From positions 1-64,000 of the forward strand of contig JBLILH010000012.1 in the NCBI GenBank assembly GCA_047636495.1: DNA of 64,000 nt. The letters run 5' to 3'. A model generated the notes under the pieces. It was not told the origin of the DNA. It saw nothing but the letters and a program-made list of their open reading frames with translations, and ran no database searches. Shown one piece after another: positions 37,960-47,819 of the stretch; positions within the stretch are counted from its first letter, which is position 1; each line of letters opens with the position of its first letter. Source of the stretch: Endobugula sp047636495. Lineage in GTDB: Bacteria > Pseudomonadota > Gammaproteobacteria > Pseudomonadales > Cellvibrionaceae. A program made the translations under genes and the position numbers.

Positions 37960-38959
37960 TAATATAAGCCCTGTCTTTATAGATTTTGATGGCCCTTGCG
38001 GCACACAAACTCCTCAGTCTGTTGTTGATACGGTTGGCAATTAGTATCGTAAAGGTGATTCTAATTTGAACGAAGATTTTTTTTCTGACCATAAAACAGT
38101 CACTTTAATGCAATCTTCACATGACTCTATCGTAACATTAGTCAGTGCAGCGGCGCCTGAAAAAAATTGTTGTTAGCGCGAATATTACCACGTTGACCTG
38201 ATATTTTAGTCGCTTTATTAGTCAATCTTGGTAGGCAGGCGATATATTATTTTATCGCTGTTAGATCATGAGAGTAATTCGATCGCATGGGAGGAAGTTT
38301 AAAAAATTAGGCACTCTGCGAAAGAAAATAATGCAACGAGCTGGCCGAATTATCCTGTCGCAAGGTAAATTAGTATTATCTATGGCAACAAAAGATGTCG
38401 CTATAGAGCAAGGGGTAAAGGTGCGCTACGTACCCATTACAGACCATCAATGCGCTTTGAATTCACAAGCCCTAGATACTCTACCAAATAAAAAAATGGC
38501 ACATTGACAAACATAGAGGGCGTCGATTTGCTGCGGTATCAGCGAGTCAATTAGATTGTGATTTTTTAGTGGTTTTTTTATGGAAAGAGTCGTCATCTTG
38601 AAAAGTTAAAGCCTTATAAGGTATCGCCAGTACCTACTTATACGCCTAACTGCTGGGAGACCAGAGTTTTACACTTTGAGGCTTTAGTGGGCGTTATTAC
38701 TGTGGCTAGCTATATTGCACCGTCATTCGATGGGCGTTATCCTAAAGATGTAGCTTGTGTATTGGGAGAAAATATATGTGTACGGTCGAGTGGGCACTTG
38801 TATGCAGATAAATTAATCGATGAATTATCACGTAGTGATTCAGGTGTAATTTTGCGCGTAGGGTTAACACATTATAATATGGTTAAAAAAGTAGATCGTT
38901 TATTTGAAGAGTTAACTAGGTTTGTAGGTTGTGAAGATAGAATAAGAGAGGGCGGCTAA
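37960..38959 (+). pseudogene. Class-V (cysteine desulfurase-like) PLP aminotransferase, heavily decayed
   Basis: Fragments in several frames follow the family order: VFIDFDGPCGTQTPQSVVD, LMQSSHDSIVTLVSAAAPE, LDHESNSIAWE, EQGVKVRYVPITDHQCALNS, CDFLVVFF, LEKLKPYKVSPVPTYTPNCW and ETRVLHFEALVGVITVASYI. It ends with the intact tail VRSSGHLYADKLIDEL and GVILRVGLTHYNM. At least four frameshifts or stops separate these. It forms a dead unit with the adjacent dioxygenase and Lrp-type regulator. Confidence 0.75.
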
Positions 38960-38968
38960 ATGCCGCCC
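38950..38968. other. GC-rich hairpin at the pseudogene end
   Basis: GGGCGGC-TAAAT-GCCGCCC is a perfect 7-bp stem containing the pseudogene's TAA in the loop. An A7 run follows on the + strand. A terminator for either direction would need T after the stem, which is absent, so its role is uncertain. Confidence 0.35.
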
Positions 38969-38991
38969 CAAAAAAATGAGTAGTTAGTAAA

Positions 38992-39381
38992 CTAACCTAC
39001 TTCGTCGAAGTCGTCTTCGATCATAGCATCCTGGTTAATCATTGGATCATCGAGATTACGACTACGTTGTCGCTTTGTTTGTAGTTGCTGAGTATACGAC
39101 TTCAGTTTTCTCTCGGCGACATCGAATGCGTCTCTAACAGCAACATGAATAGACATATCGTTTTGGCTAACGGTGATGGGACTGCCTTTTATATCTAACT
39201 CGACCGTTGCCCGAAACTCTTTACCTTTATGTTTATGATTGTGTGGGGACTCTAGTACCACACGGCTATGTTGAATATCACTACTGAATCGTCTTAGTTT
39301 TTGTAATCGTTTATTGATAATAGAGTTAAGTGCTGCTGATGCATCAAGATCACGGTAGGTTACATTACTTGCCATTGTCAT
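38992..39381 (-). CDS. Ribosome hibernation factor, HPF/RaiA family
   Basis: The protein has 129 residues. The S30AE-type fold is visible as VTYRDLDASAALNSIINKRL, followed by VVLESPHNHKHKGKEFRATVEL and an AVRDAFDVAERKLKSYTQQL helix. An acidic tail (DDPMINQDAMIEDDFDEVG) is longer than in HPF and more like RaiA. These proteins block the ribosome decoding site in stationary phase. GGAG lies 9 bases before the ATG. It is not beside rpoN, its common neighbour. Confidence 0.82.
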   Translation of the reverse strand: MTMASNVTYRDLDASAALNSIINKRLQKLRRFSSDIQHSRVVLESPHNHKHKGKEFRATVELDIKGSPITVSQNDMSIHVAVRDAFDVAERKLKSYTQQLQTKRQRSRNLDDPMINQDAMIEDDFDEVG

Positions 39382-39772
39382 ATAGCATATCTCCAGTTAT
39401 GGATGGTTTGTGAATAAAATGATTGATAAGAGTACAATCGCTGTCGAGCGACAAAGATTGGGATTCTGGAGAGGAGATTTTTCATTTTTATAAATCATGT
39501 AACTAATATCCGCCCATTGCAGCCTAATTTCAAGAGGAAAATGTGGCATGATTTACGCATGGAGTAATGAGAATATTTATATGTGATCACTACTATATGT
39601 CGTGTTTTACACATTAACTGTCTGTATGCCTTGTAAATACTGGGAATTTTAAAAAGTTCCAAAATAAAAAATTTTATTTTTAATAATATGATAGAGCAAA
39701 AAAATCTTTCATTATTTCTCAATATTCTAATAACAGTGTTATTTTAGCGGTTACTTATTAATCCATAGGCTA
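39382..39772. other. AT-rich intergenic region
   Basis: About 390 bp between the hibernation factor and the GlxA-like regulator gene. A short reverse frame (39495-39722) has no family resemblance. It probably contains the hibernation factor promoter. No operator is recognised. Confidence 0.35.
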
Positions 39773-40795
39773 TTAATTACGATCAAATGCACTTCTTTCC
39801 TCGTGAAATAACTTTGCTCTTACGGTTGTTCGATAATCGCTGGGAGAAAGTGCGAGCTTTTTGCGAAATACTTGCGAGAAATGACTCACATCGCTATAAC
39901 CTACCTTATCAGCAATATCCCCAATAAATAAGTTGCTAGATTGTAATAAGTCGCAGGCAGTATCCATGCGAATGTCTTGTAAATATTGCAGCGGTGTTTT
40001 TGCTGTGGCTTCTTTAAATCGACGGCTAAAATTACGTTTGCTCATGTTGCATTGTATTGCCATATTATCAATGCTGATAAGCTTGCTTACATTTGTTTTT
40101 ATCCATAATTGAATTTGCAGTATCTCCTCATCGGAATGATTAATATTACCATCCTCAAAGTAACTTACCGTTTCATATGCGCGGCGTACCTCATGTGAAA
40201 AGTGTCGTTCGATATGTTGTGCCACGGCCTTATTAAAAAATTGTTGAATAAAGTGAATAGTTAAGTCAGCCAACGAGTTGATACTTGCAGCACAATAAAG
40301 GTTGCCTGCCTGAGTAATAAAATGTTGTCGCTTTAATTTAACTAACGGGTACTGTTTTTGAAACTGATCAAAGTAATACCAATGTGTGGTGGCAGGCTTG
40401 TGATTAAGTAGGCCTGCTTCTGCCATAAAACAGCAGCCTGTACCGACACCACTAATCAGTGCGCCTTGCTCATAGTGCTTCTGTAGCCACGGTATTAATG
40501 CTTGGCTGTCTGCCAATATTGGTCTTGGGTTGCGCCAAAGTGCTGGTAAGTAAATAAGATCGGCTTGTCGAATATCTGATAATACATGGGATGGCGATAA
40601 AGCAAAGGGAAGATCTTGAGCTTTATGCGTCACTTGTTTAACAGCTGTGGTTATCAGCTCGATAGGCGGGCTGTCTGGGCATAAGGTCTTTGCAGCTTGA
40701 TTCGCTGCACTAAACATATCGGCAGGCCAGCTCATGCTGGTAGATAGCATCTGCGGTGATAAGACAAATACCGCTTTAATCGTTGTTTTTTTCAT
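39773..40795 (-). CDS. GlxA-like AraC-family regulator with DJ-1/PfpI-type domain
   Basis: The protein has 340 residues. The N-terminal half is a DJ-1/PfpI-like sensor (AVFVLSPQMLSTSMSWPADMF, DLIYLPALWR, LISGVGTGCCFMAEAGLL with the Cys at the nucleophile elbow). The C-terminal AraC domain has IQCNMSKRNFSRRFKEATAKTP and IADKVGYSDVSHFSQVFRKK with SPSDYR. Such regulators usually activate catabolic genes; here it is divergent from fabY. ATG 40795, behind GGAC, is preferred to a GTG at 40831. Confidence 0.85.
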   Translation of the reverse strand: MKKTTIKAVFVLSPQMLSTSMSWPADMFSAANQAAKTLCPDSPPIELITTAVKQVTHKAQDLPFALSPSHVLSDIRQADLIYLPALWRNPRPILADSQALIPWLQKHYEQGALISGVGTGCCFMAEAGLLNHKPATTHWYYFDQFQKQYPLVKLKRQHFITQAGNLYCAASINSLADLTIHFIQQFFNKAVAQHIERHFSHEVRRAYETVSYFEDGNINHSDEEILQIQLWIKTNVSKLISIDNMAIQCNMSKRNFSRRFKEATAKTPLQYLQDIRMDTACDLLQSSNLFIGDIADKVGYSDVSHFSQVFRKKLALSPSDYRTTVRAKLFHEERSAFDRN

Positions 40796-41020
40796 ACATT
40801 GTCCGTTTTTTATCAGCGAGCTATAAACCACTTATTAAAGCTAAAATAAGGAGTTATGCGTGCCTTATATGACACTTTTTACAGGTTATCGTTGTCTTGT
40901 CTCTTTTTCAATACAATTTGGCTCTATTATGATGATGGAGTGACGATTAACCTTCTACACTACATGTGTTGTGGTTTTTATCAGTCGTTGTGTAGTCCCA
41001 TTTTTAAGAGAGAGCAGTCT

Positions 41021-42943
41021 ATGTCCAGGTTACCCGTTATTGTTAGCTTTGGTGGTTACAATGCAGCCGGGAGAAGTTCTTTTCATCAGGGCTATCAGCG
41101 AACGGTTATTGATTCTTTACCTAAAGAAAAACAGCAAGAAACGATTGCTGGTCTAGCCGTTATGATGGGTAAGGTACACTTCGTTGACGGTCAGTATCTT
41201 GGTGCGGACGGACAGGCCCTCTCGTTGGGTGACGTTAATAAACAATATCGACAAGAGGTCCTCGATAATACCTTAGTACGCAAGATAGGTCGTGAGCACT
41301 TCGACATTGATGCCATACCGACGCATCAGAAACTATCACTTTCTCAGGTATCGGGTCATACAATTACGTTTGAGTTGTCCAAGCGCCTACTTCCAGACCC
41401 TCTCCCCGTAAATTGGCAGGTGAGTGATGTGATTAACAATACGGTGAGTGTGTCTATTCAAGCATCTACCGAGCACGCTGATCCTAGTATAATGCTGCAA
41501 ACCAGTTATCGTTCGGCAGTACAATCGGCTGGGCAATTACCTACAGGCTTCGACCCGTCAGTACTTTACCCGTCCCGATTTCATCCCCGGGGGCTGCAGC
41601 TATCTATCATAGGGGCATCTGATGCGGTAAATTCGATGGGTATTGATTGGGAAACTATTGTTGACCGGTTACCACCGGATCAAATTGGTGTGTATTCCAC
41701 CAGTGCGATGAGCCAGCTAGATGAGCATAGCAATGCTGGTTTATTACAATCACGTTTACGCGGTGAGCGTGTGTCGACCAAGCAGCTAGCGTTTGGCTTT
41801 AGTTCTATGCCAACCGATTTTATCAATGCCTATGTGCTTGGTAGCTTAGGCGCCACAGGCAGTGTGGCCGGAGCTTGTGCGAGTTTCTTATATAACTTGC
41901 AGCTTGGCATGGAAGATATTCGTTCTGGTCGTCGCCGTGTGGTGATGGTGGGCAGTAGCGAAGCGCCTATTACGCCTGAAATTATTGACGGTTATGCGAC
42001 AATGAGTGCTTTGGCAACCGACGAAAAACTATGCCGCTTAGATGGAACCGATACACCTGACCATCGTCGTGCAAGTCGTCCATTTGGTGAAAATTGTGGT
42101 TTTACGCTAGCTGAATCAACGCAGCAAGTCATTTTAATGGATGATGAGTTAGCTATAGAGTTGGGTGCAACAATCCATGGCTCGGTACTTGATGTATTTA
42201 CTAATGCCGATGGTTATAAAAAGTCGATATCTTCCCCTGGCCCAGGTAATTATTTAACGTTGGCAAAAGCCGTCGCGTCGGCCAGTCGTTTACTAGGGGG
42301 GAAAGCGATAGCTGAACGTAGCTTTATTCAAGCACATGGCTCTGGTACACCTCAAAATAGGGTGACAGAGTCAGCGATATTTGACTGTGTAGCCAAAGCC
42401 TTCGACATTAAACAGTGGCCGCTGGCCGCAGTGAAGGCGTACGTAGGACATTCTTTGGCAGCCGCAAGCGGAGATCAGTTAATTAGTAGTTTAGGCGTTT
42501 TTAAGCACGGCATTGTTCCCGGTATTAAAACCATCGATAAGCCCGCCGCCGATGTTATGCACGAGCGCTTATCTATCTCTAGTAAAGATCAAATTTGTGA
42601 TGTGGCACCAGAAGTCGCTTTTCTAAACGCTAAAGGTTTCGGTGGGAATAATGCGACCGCGAGCATCTTATCGCCACAGCGTACATTAGATATGTTGACC
42701 ACACGTTATGGCAAAGAGGTCATGGTAAGTTATTACGAACGTAACGACGCTGTCGCCAAAAAAGCTGCTGAATATAATGCGGCAGCACTGCAAGGCGATT
42801 TTCGTGTCCGATATGGCTTTGGTTGTAATATGATCGATGAAAAAGCGATTGAAATTGATAAGATGAAGATTAATGTGCCAGGTTACGGTCAGCCAATTGA
42901 CTTGTCGAATGAAAACATTTACAAGGATATGGTAGGAAAGTAG
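41021..42943 (+). CDS. fabY: Beta-ketoacyl-ACP synthase FabY
   Basis: The protein has 640 residues. It opens MSRLPVIVSFGGYNAAGRSS, characteristic of the FabY proteins of Pseudomonas. The thiolase-fold active sites are visible: the Cys in GSVAGACASFLYN, the His in QAHGSGTPQNRVTE, and the second His in AYVGHSLAAASGDQ. FabY condenses acetyl-CoA with malonyl-ACP to start fatty acid synthesis in bacteria lacking FabH. The start at 41021 has AGAGAG upstream; the frame extends to 40856, but that part is not family-like. Confidence 0.9.
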   Translation: MSRLPVIVSFGGYNAAGRSSFHQGYQRTVIDSLPKEKQQETIAGLAVMMGKVHFVDGQYLGADGQALSLGDVNKQYRQEVLDNTLVRKIGREHFDIDAIPTHQKLSLSQVSGHTITFELSKRLLPDPLPVNWQVSDVINNTVSVSIQASTEHADPSIMLQTSYRSAVQSAGQLPTGFDPSVLYPSRFHPRGLQLSIIGASDAVNSMGIDWETIVDRLPPDQIGVYSTSAMSQLDEHSNAGLLQSRLRGERVSTKQLAFGFSSMPTDFINAYVLGSLGATGSVAGACASFLYNLQLGMEDIRSGRRRVVMVGSSEAPITPEIIDGYATMSALATDEKLCRLDGTDTPDHRRASRPFGENCGFTLAESTQQVILMDDELAIELGATIHGSVLDVFTNADGYKKSISSPGPGNYLTLAKAVASASRLLGGKAIAERSFIQAHGSGTPQNRVTESAIFDCVAKAFDIKQWPLAAVKAYVGHSLAAASGDQLISSLGVFKHGIVPGIKTIDKPAADVMHERLSISSKDQICDVAPEVAFLNAKGFGGNNATASILSPQRTLDMLTTRYGKEVMVSYYERNDAVAKKAAEYNAAALQGDFRVRYGFGCNMIDEKAIEIDKMKINVPGYGQPIDLSNENIYKDMVGK

Positions 42944-43024
42944 GTTCGACTCGAGATAGATCGGCTAGTGTATAAAGTAATTAATAAATGATCTTTAATA
43001 GTGGTGAGGAACAATAATAAGAAT

Positions 43025-43567
43025 ATGAGTGAAGAAACAGCGGTGCGGTTACAAAAAGTAAGAAAAATTTATGGTCTATCCCAGCGTGAATTAGCTAAGC
43101 GCGCGGGGGTTACTAACAGTAGTGTGTCCATGATAGAGCAAGGACGTGTTAGTCCTTCTCTTAGTTCGTTGGAGAAATTGCTCAAAGGCATTCCAATGAA
43201 TCTCAAAGATTTTTTCAGTATCGACTTTAACGATGAAACAGATTGTTTTTTTCGCAGTTATCAAATGTTCTCTTACAGTGATAAAACGGCAGATTATTAT
43301 CGTCTTGCACGTAACGAAGAGGATAATCGTAGCCAGCTAAATTATGAGGTCTACGGGCCCAGCAGCGATACTGGCGAAGCCCTGTTAGTTGATCAGGGGC
43401 GCTCAAGTGGTTTTATTGTTCAGGGTACACTTAATGTCATTATTGGTGGTCAAATTAATACACTAGATGCGGGTGATGGCTTTGTTGTGGAAGCAGGTCA
43501 CCCTTATCGTTTTAAAAACTTAACAGATGCGAAAGCTATTTTGGTCATTAATCGCTCTAGATATTAG
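43025..43567 (+). CDS. XRE-family regulator with C-terminal cupin domain
   Basis: The protein has 180 residues. A helix-turn-helix of the XRE type (VRKIYGLSQRELAKRAGV, then TNSSVSMIEQGRVSPSLSSL) occupies residues 6-60. A cupin domain follows (GEALLVDQGRSSGFIVQGTL and LDAGDGFVVEAGHPYRF), as in PuuR-like regulators. The cupin probably binds a small ligand. It lies between fabY and fadBA in the same direction, so a role in lipid or amine metabolism is possible but not shown. ATG 43025 is chosen over GTG 43001; neither has a strong ribosome-binding site. Confidence 0.85.
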   Translation: MSEETAVRLQKVRKIYGLSQRELAKRAGVTNSSVSMIEQGRVSPSLSSLEKLLKGIPMNLKDFFSIDFNDETDCFFRSYQMFSYSDKTADYYRLARNEEDNRSQLNYEVYGPSSDTGEALLVDQGRSSGFIVQGTLNVIIGGQINTLDAGDGFVVEAGHPYRFKNLTDAKAILVINRSRY

Positions 43568-43794
43568 TCTCAGTGTGGAGATAAGAACACAAAAGGCGCA
43601 ACGTCGGCTATTATTAATGCAATAGCACATGAGCATTTCTGCATTCTATTGCTTACCCGTTTAATCGATGTAGCTAAATATATTGGTATAAGTCGCTCAA
43701 GCCATAGTGTGACAATCATGGTGTTTTGTGAGCGGAGTCGCGAGGGGCACTGAATAGATAGGGTGCATCTAGAAAACAGCAATAGGAGAAAGTG

Positions 43795-45999
43795 ATGTAT
43801 TTGGGTGACAATCTTAGCTTGCAGGCCGCAGATGGCGGTATTGCTGAACTGGTGTTCGACGTGTCGGGTAGCAGTGTTAATATCTTTAATGCTAAAACAG
43901 TAGGTGAGTTAGCGTCAGTTATTACTGTTCTACAGCAAAGTAAATCAGTTCATGGCTTACTTATTCGTAGTGCAAAATCAGCGTTTATCGCAGGAGCAGA
44001 CATTGGTGAATTTACACCTGCCTTTTCAGCGGGTGAAAAAAAAGTCGCTCAATTACTTGATCGTAGTAATCAAAATTTTAATGCTATAGAAAGTCTACCG
44101 TTTCCCGTAGTAGTAGCGATAAACGGCTTCGCCCTAGGTGGCGGCTGTGAGCTAACGCTGGCCTGTGATTACCGTATGGCAAGTGATGACTTACGTATTG
44201 GTTTGCCTGAAACACGTTTGGGTATTATTCCCGGTTGGGGCGGCACAGTGCGTTTACCCCGTATTGCGGGTATTGAAACGGCTATAGAATGGATTGCAAG
44301 CGGTAAAGAATATTGCGCAGAAGCCGCATTAAAGGCAGGCGTAATAGATGGTATAGCAACGGCCGATACGTTGCGTGAAGTCGGATTGACAGCATTACAG
44401 CAAGCGATGGATGGAAAGTTAGATTATCAGGCCCGTCGTCAGCAAAAACAGTCACCGCTATGCCATAATGCCACTGAAAAAATAATGGCCTTTATGACAT
44501 CGAAAGCGATGGTCTTTGCGCAAGCGGGTAGGCATTATCCGGCGCCAATAGCTGCTGTTGAGGTCATCGAACAGGCATCTAGCTTAAACGCATCAGAAGC
44601 ACTTAAGGTAGAAACAGCGGCTTTTATTGCCATGTCGCAAACACCTGAAGCACTTGCGTTAATCGGTATCTTCTTAAGTGATCAATTTATTACCAAAAAA
44701 GCCAAGTCTTTGGCTAAACAAGCAAAGCAACCCATTACTAAGGCGGCTGTCTTGGGCGCAGGTATTATGGGCGGCGGGATAGCCTATCAATCGGCACTTA
44801 AAAAAATACCCATTGTAATGAAGGATATTCAGCCGTCAGGTATCGATGTAGGTCTATCCGAAGCAAGTCAGTTGTTAGTGAAGCGGGTCGATCGTGGGCG
44901 CTTATCGAGTCAGGAGATGGGAGAGACTCTTAATCGAATCAAGGCGACGCTGCAATACGATGGCTTTGATCAGGTCAATATAGTGGTTGAAGCCGTCGTT
45001 GAAAACCCGGCTATTAAACGTGCCGTGCTTGCCGAAGCTGAACAGCATGTTCGTCTCGATACCGTTATTGCCTCCAATACATCGACCATACGTATAGATC
45101 ATTTAGCGAGCGCTCTAGTACGGCCTGAAAACTTCTGCGGCATGCATTTTTTCAATCCTGTTCACGCCATGCCTTTAGTGGAAGTGATTCGTGGCAGTCA
45201 GACCTCTGACAATACCGTTGCGACGGTAGTGGCATATGCAGCTGCCATGGGTAAAAAAGCGATTGTTGTGGGCGATTGCCCGGGCTTTCTGGTTAATCGA
45301 GTGTTGTTTCCTTATCTGGCGGCGTTTTTAATGTTAGTCCGCGACGGAGTGTGCTTTCAGCGTATTGATAAAGTGATGGAGAATTGGGGATGGCCAATGG
45401 GCCCGGCTTATTTGCTTGATGTGGTAGGTATAGATACCGCCGTGCATGGTGCTGAAGTAATGGCGGAAGGCTTTCCTGATCGTATGCATTATGATTTTGT
45501 CACTGCGACTCAAGTGTTATTTGAGGCAAAGCGACTAGGGCAAAAAACCAATAAAGGCTTTTATGACTACACGCCAGATAAAAAAAATAAACTAGTGAAG
45601 TCGTCAAGCGATGAAGCCGCTTCCCTTATTGTGCCATATGTTGCAGCAAATGATGATGTGGAGGCAGTGAGCGATGGGGATATTGTTGATCGCATGATGC
45701 TGCCAATGTTGATAGAGCTAGCACGTTGCTTAGAAGAGGGGATTGTCGATTCTCCCGAAGAGGCTGATATGGCGTTAATATATGGACTGGGTTTTCCTCC
45801 ATTTATTGGTGGTGTGCTTAAGTGGTCAGATAGAATTGGCATTAATAAAGCCCTCCAAATATCTGAAAAATATAATTTTTTAGGCGGAATTTACTCTATT
45901 ACTGAAGAAATGAAATCCCGTGCATCTAGTGAACTAACCTATTATCCGGCACCCCAAGATATAAGTAATGCTGATCAGCCACAGGGAGGAGATTGCTAA
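43795..45999 (+). CDS. fadB: Fatty acid oxidation complex subunit alpha
   Basis: The protein has 734 residues. The N-terminal enoyl-CoA hydratase/isomerase domain (1-190) has INGFALGGGCELTLACDYRMA and LPETRLGIIPGWGGTVRLPR, with both catalytic Glu. The C-terminal 3-hydroxyacyl-CoA dehydrogenase has the NAD loop VLGAGIMGGGIA, SNTSTIRI, CGMHFFNPVHAMPLVEVI and GDCPGFLVNRV. It carries out two steps of beta-oxidation and pairs with FadA. ATG 43795 has GGAG at 6-7 bases. Its stop overlaps the fadA start as TAATG. Confidence 0.96.
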   Translation: MYLGDNLSLQAADGGIAELVFDVSGSSVNIFNAKTVGELASVITVLQQSKSVHGLLIRSAKSAFIAGADIGEFTPAFSAGEKKVAQLLDRSNQNFNAIESLPFPVVVAINGFALGGGCELTLACDYRMASDDLRIGLPETRLGIIPGWGGTVRLPRIAGIETAIEWIASGKEYCAEAALKAGVIDGIATADTLREVGLTALQQAMDGKLDYQARRQQKQSPLCHNATEKIMAFMTSKAMVFAQAGRHYPAPIAAVEVIEQASSLNASEALKVETAAFIAMSQTPEALALIGIFLSDQFITKKAKSLAKQAKQPITKAAVLGAGIMGGGIAYQSALKKIPIVMKDIQPSGIDVGLSEASQLLVKRVDRGRLSSQEMGETLNRIKATLQYDGFDQVNIVVEAVVENPAIKRAVLAEAEQHVRLDTVIASNTSTIRIDHLASALVRPENFCGMHFFNPVHAMPLVEVIRGSQTSDNTVATVVAYAAAMGKKAIVVGDCPGFLVNRVLFPYLAAFLMLVRDGVCFQRIDKVMENWGWPMGPAYLLDVVGIDTAVHGAEVMAEGFPDRMHYDFVTATQVLFEAKRLGQKTNKGFYDYTPDKKNKLVKSSSDEAASLIVPYVAANDDVEAVSDGDIVDRMMLPMLIELARCLEEGIVDSPEEADMALIYGLGFPPFIGGVLKWSDRIGINKALQISEKYNFLGGIYSITEEMKSRASSELTYYPAPQDISNADQPQGGDC

Positions 46000-47186
46000 T
46001 GGCTATTCATTCGACAGTAGATGCTCAAGACATAGTGATCGTTGATTATGCGCGAACCGCCATGGGCCGCTCTAAAGGAGGCTGTTATCGCTATCGCCGA
46101 GCTGATGATATCAGCGCCGAACTGATTAACGGTTTGCTGGCACGTAATAAAGCATTAGATCCTAATGATATTGACGATTTATTGTGGGGCTGTGTGATGC
46201 AGCGTGGCGAACAGGGGTTTAATATCGCGCGTAATATTGTGTTGCGCGCAGGTTTGCCCCATACCATTCCAGCGCAAACAATTAATCGTTTATGCGGCTC
46301 CTCTATGTCGGCACTGCATATCGCAGCGGCTAATATTAAAGCGGGTTTAGGCGACGTTTACTGTGTTGGTGGCGTAGAACATATGGGTCATGTGGATATG
46401 AATGCGGAAATAGACCCGAACCCTTTGCTCAGTTTGTCGGTGGCAAAAGCGGCCGGGTCAATGGGTTTGACCGCAGAATATCTCGCTATGCAGTATAAGA
46501 TAGCACGACAAGATATGGATGCCTTTGCTGTGCGATCTCATTATCGTGCTGCATTGGCTACCGAGACGGGTAAGTTTCATCGTGAAATTATCCCCATTGT
46601 AGGCCATGATGCTCAGGGGGCAATGTGTCTCATTGAGCATGATGAAACCATAAGGGCAGATACTACTCTTGAAGGCTTAGCGACCTTAAAGCCGGCATTT
46701 GACCCGAAAAACGGTACGATAACGGCAGGGACATCATCTCAGATCACCGATGGTGCGAGTGTAATGTTGGTGATGTCGGCTGCAAAAGCTTCTGCGCTAG
46801 GTTTAACGCCTATTGCGCGTATCGCTGCTTTGGGTATTGCTGGTGTTGACCCCTCTGTCATGGGTATTGGGCCTGTTCCCGCAAGCCAGAAAGCCTTGTC
46901 GCGATTGGGTATGTCCATTCAAGATATGCAGTCTATCGAGTTAAACGAAGCGTTTGCCGCGCAAAGCCTCGCAGTCTTAAAGGAGATGGAGATACTTGAG
47001 CATATGGACGATAGGGTGAACCTCTATGGTGGAGCTATTGCTTTGGGTCATCCTTTTGGTTGTTCCGGGGCTCGAATTACTGGCACGTTACTCAGTGTGA
47101 TGACTGAGCGTGGTGACCAGTGGGGCTTGGCGGCGATGTGTATTGGCTTAGGGCAGGGTATAGCAACAGTGATTGAGCGCATATAA
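45999..47186 (+). CDS. fadA: 3-ketoacyl-CoA thiolase, beta subunit
   Basis: The protein has 395 residues. The nucleophilic Cys is in NRLCGSSMSALHIAAANI, the catalytic His in GGAIALGHPFGCSGARI with the second Cys, and the Asn/Glu in LNEAFAAQSL. FadA cleaves 3-ketoacyl-CoA to acetyl-CoA in a complex with FadB. GGAGGAG precedes ATG 45999, which overlaps the fadB stop. An upstream TTG at 45993 is less likely. Confidence 0.96.
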   Translation: MAIHSTVDAQDIVIVDYARTAMGRSKGGCYRYRRADDISAELINGLLARNKALDPNDIDDLLWGCVMQRGEQGFNIARNIVLRAGLPHTIPAQTINRLCGSSMSALHIAAANIKAGLGDVYCVGGVEHMGHVDMNAEIDPNPLLSLSVAKAAGSMGLTAEYLAMQYKIARQDMDAFAVRSHYRAALATETGKFHREIIPIVGHDAQGAMCLIEHDETIRADTTLEGLATLKPAFDPKNGTITAGTSSQITDGASVMLVMSAAKASALGLTPIARIAALGIAGVDPSVMGIGPVPASQKALSRLGMSIQDMQSIELNEAFAAQSLAVLKEMEILEHMDDRVNLYGGAIALGHPFGCSGARITGTLLSVMTERGDQWGLAAMCIGLGQGIATVIERI

Positions 47187-47464
47187 TGAGCTTTTGATGC
47201 GTTGATGATTATAAAATGAGCACTAATGACGCAATAGTAAAAAAAAGCATAAATCCCCTATATTTTGTTGAACCCTTATCACCTCTATGGCACAATGCGC
47301 AGCCTTAGAGTGTAGGGGCTAGCAGGTTTTTATGAAAAATCATTTAAATCAATAAGTTAGTGGTTTCTTGTGTTTATTATGTATAATACGTAAAAGCGCT
47401 GGTGCCAGATACATGCAAGGCAGGCAGCAAGAAATCGACACCGATCCTTGTGTTGAGTTGTATC

Positions 47465-47549
<85 letters not shown>

Positions 47550-47819
47550 TTTATAAAGCACTATAAAAATTACACGCTACAACTTATACTCCACTTAGAT
47601 ACGTTGAAAAATCTGCGGTTATGAGGTGAGTCAGTGTTAAAGAATATAAGTACAAGGCAAGCCAAATAGCTCCCTGTCTTCCCCCAGCCCTGTTGTTGAG
47701 ACAGGCTTCTACTCGTTTTACCCTTTGATACATTCTTTTATCGCTGACTTTTATCACTGTTAGTAAATAACATTCCACTATTTATAGAAAGACTCCACCC
47801 AAGGCAAAGAGAGAGAATC

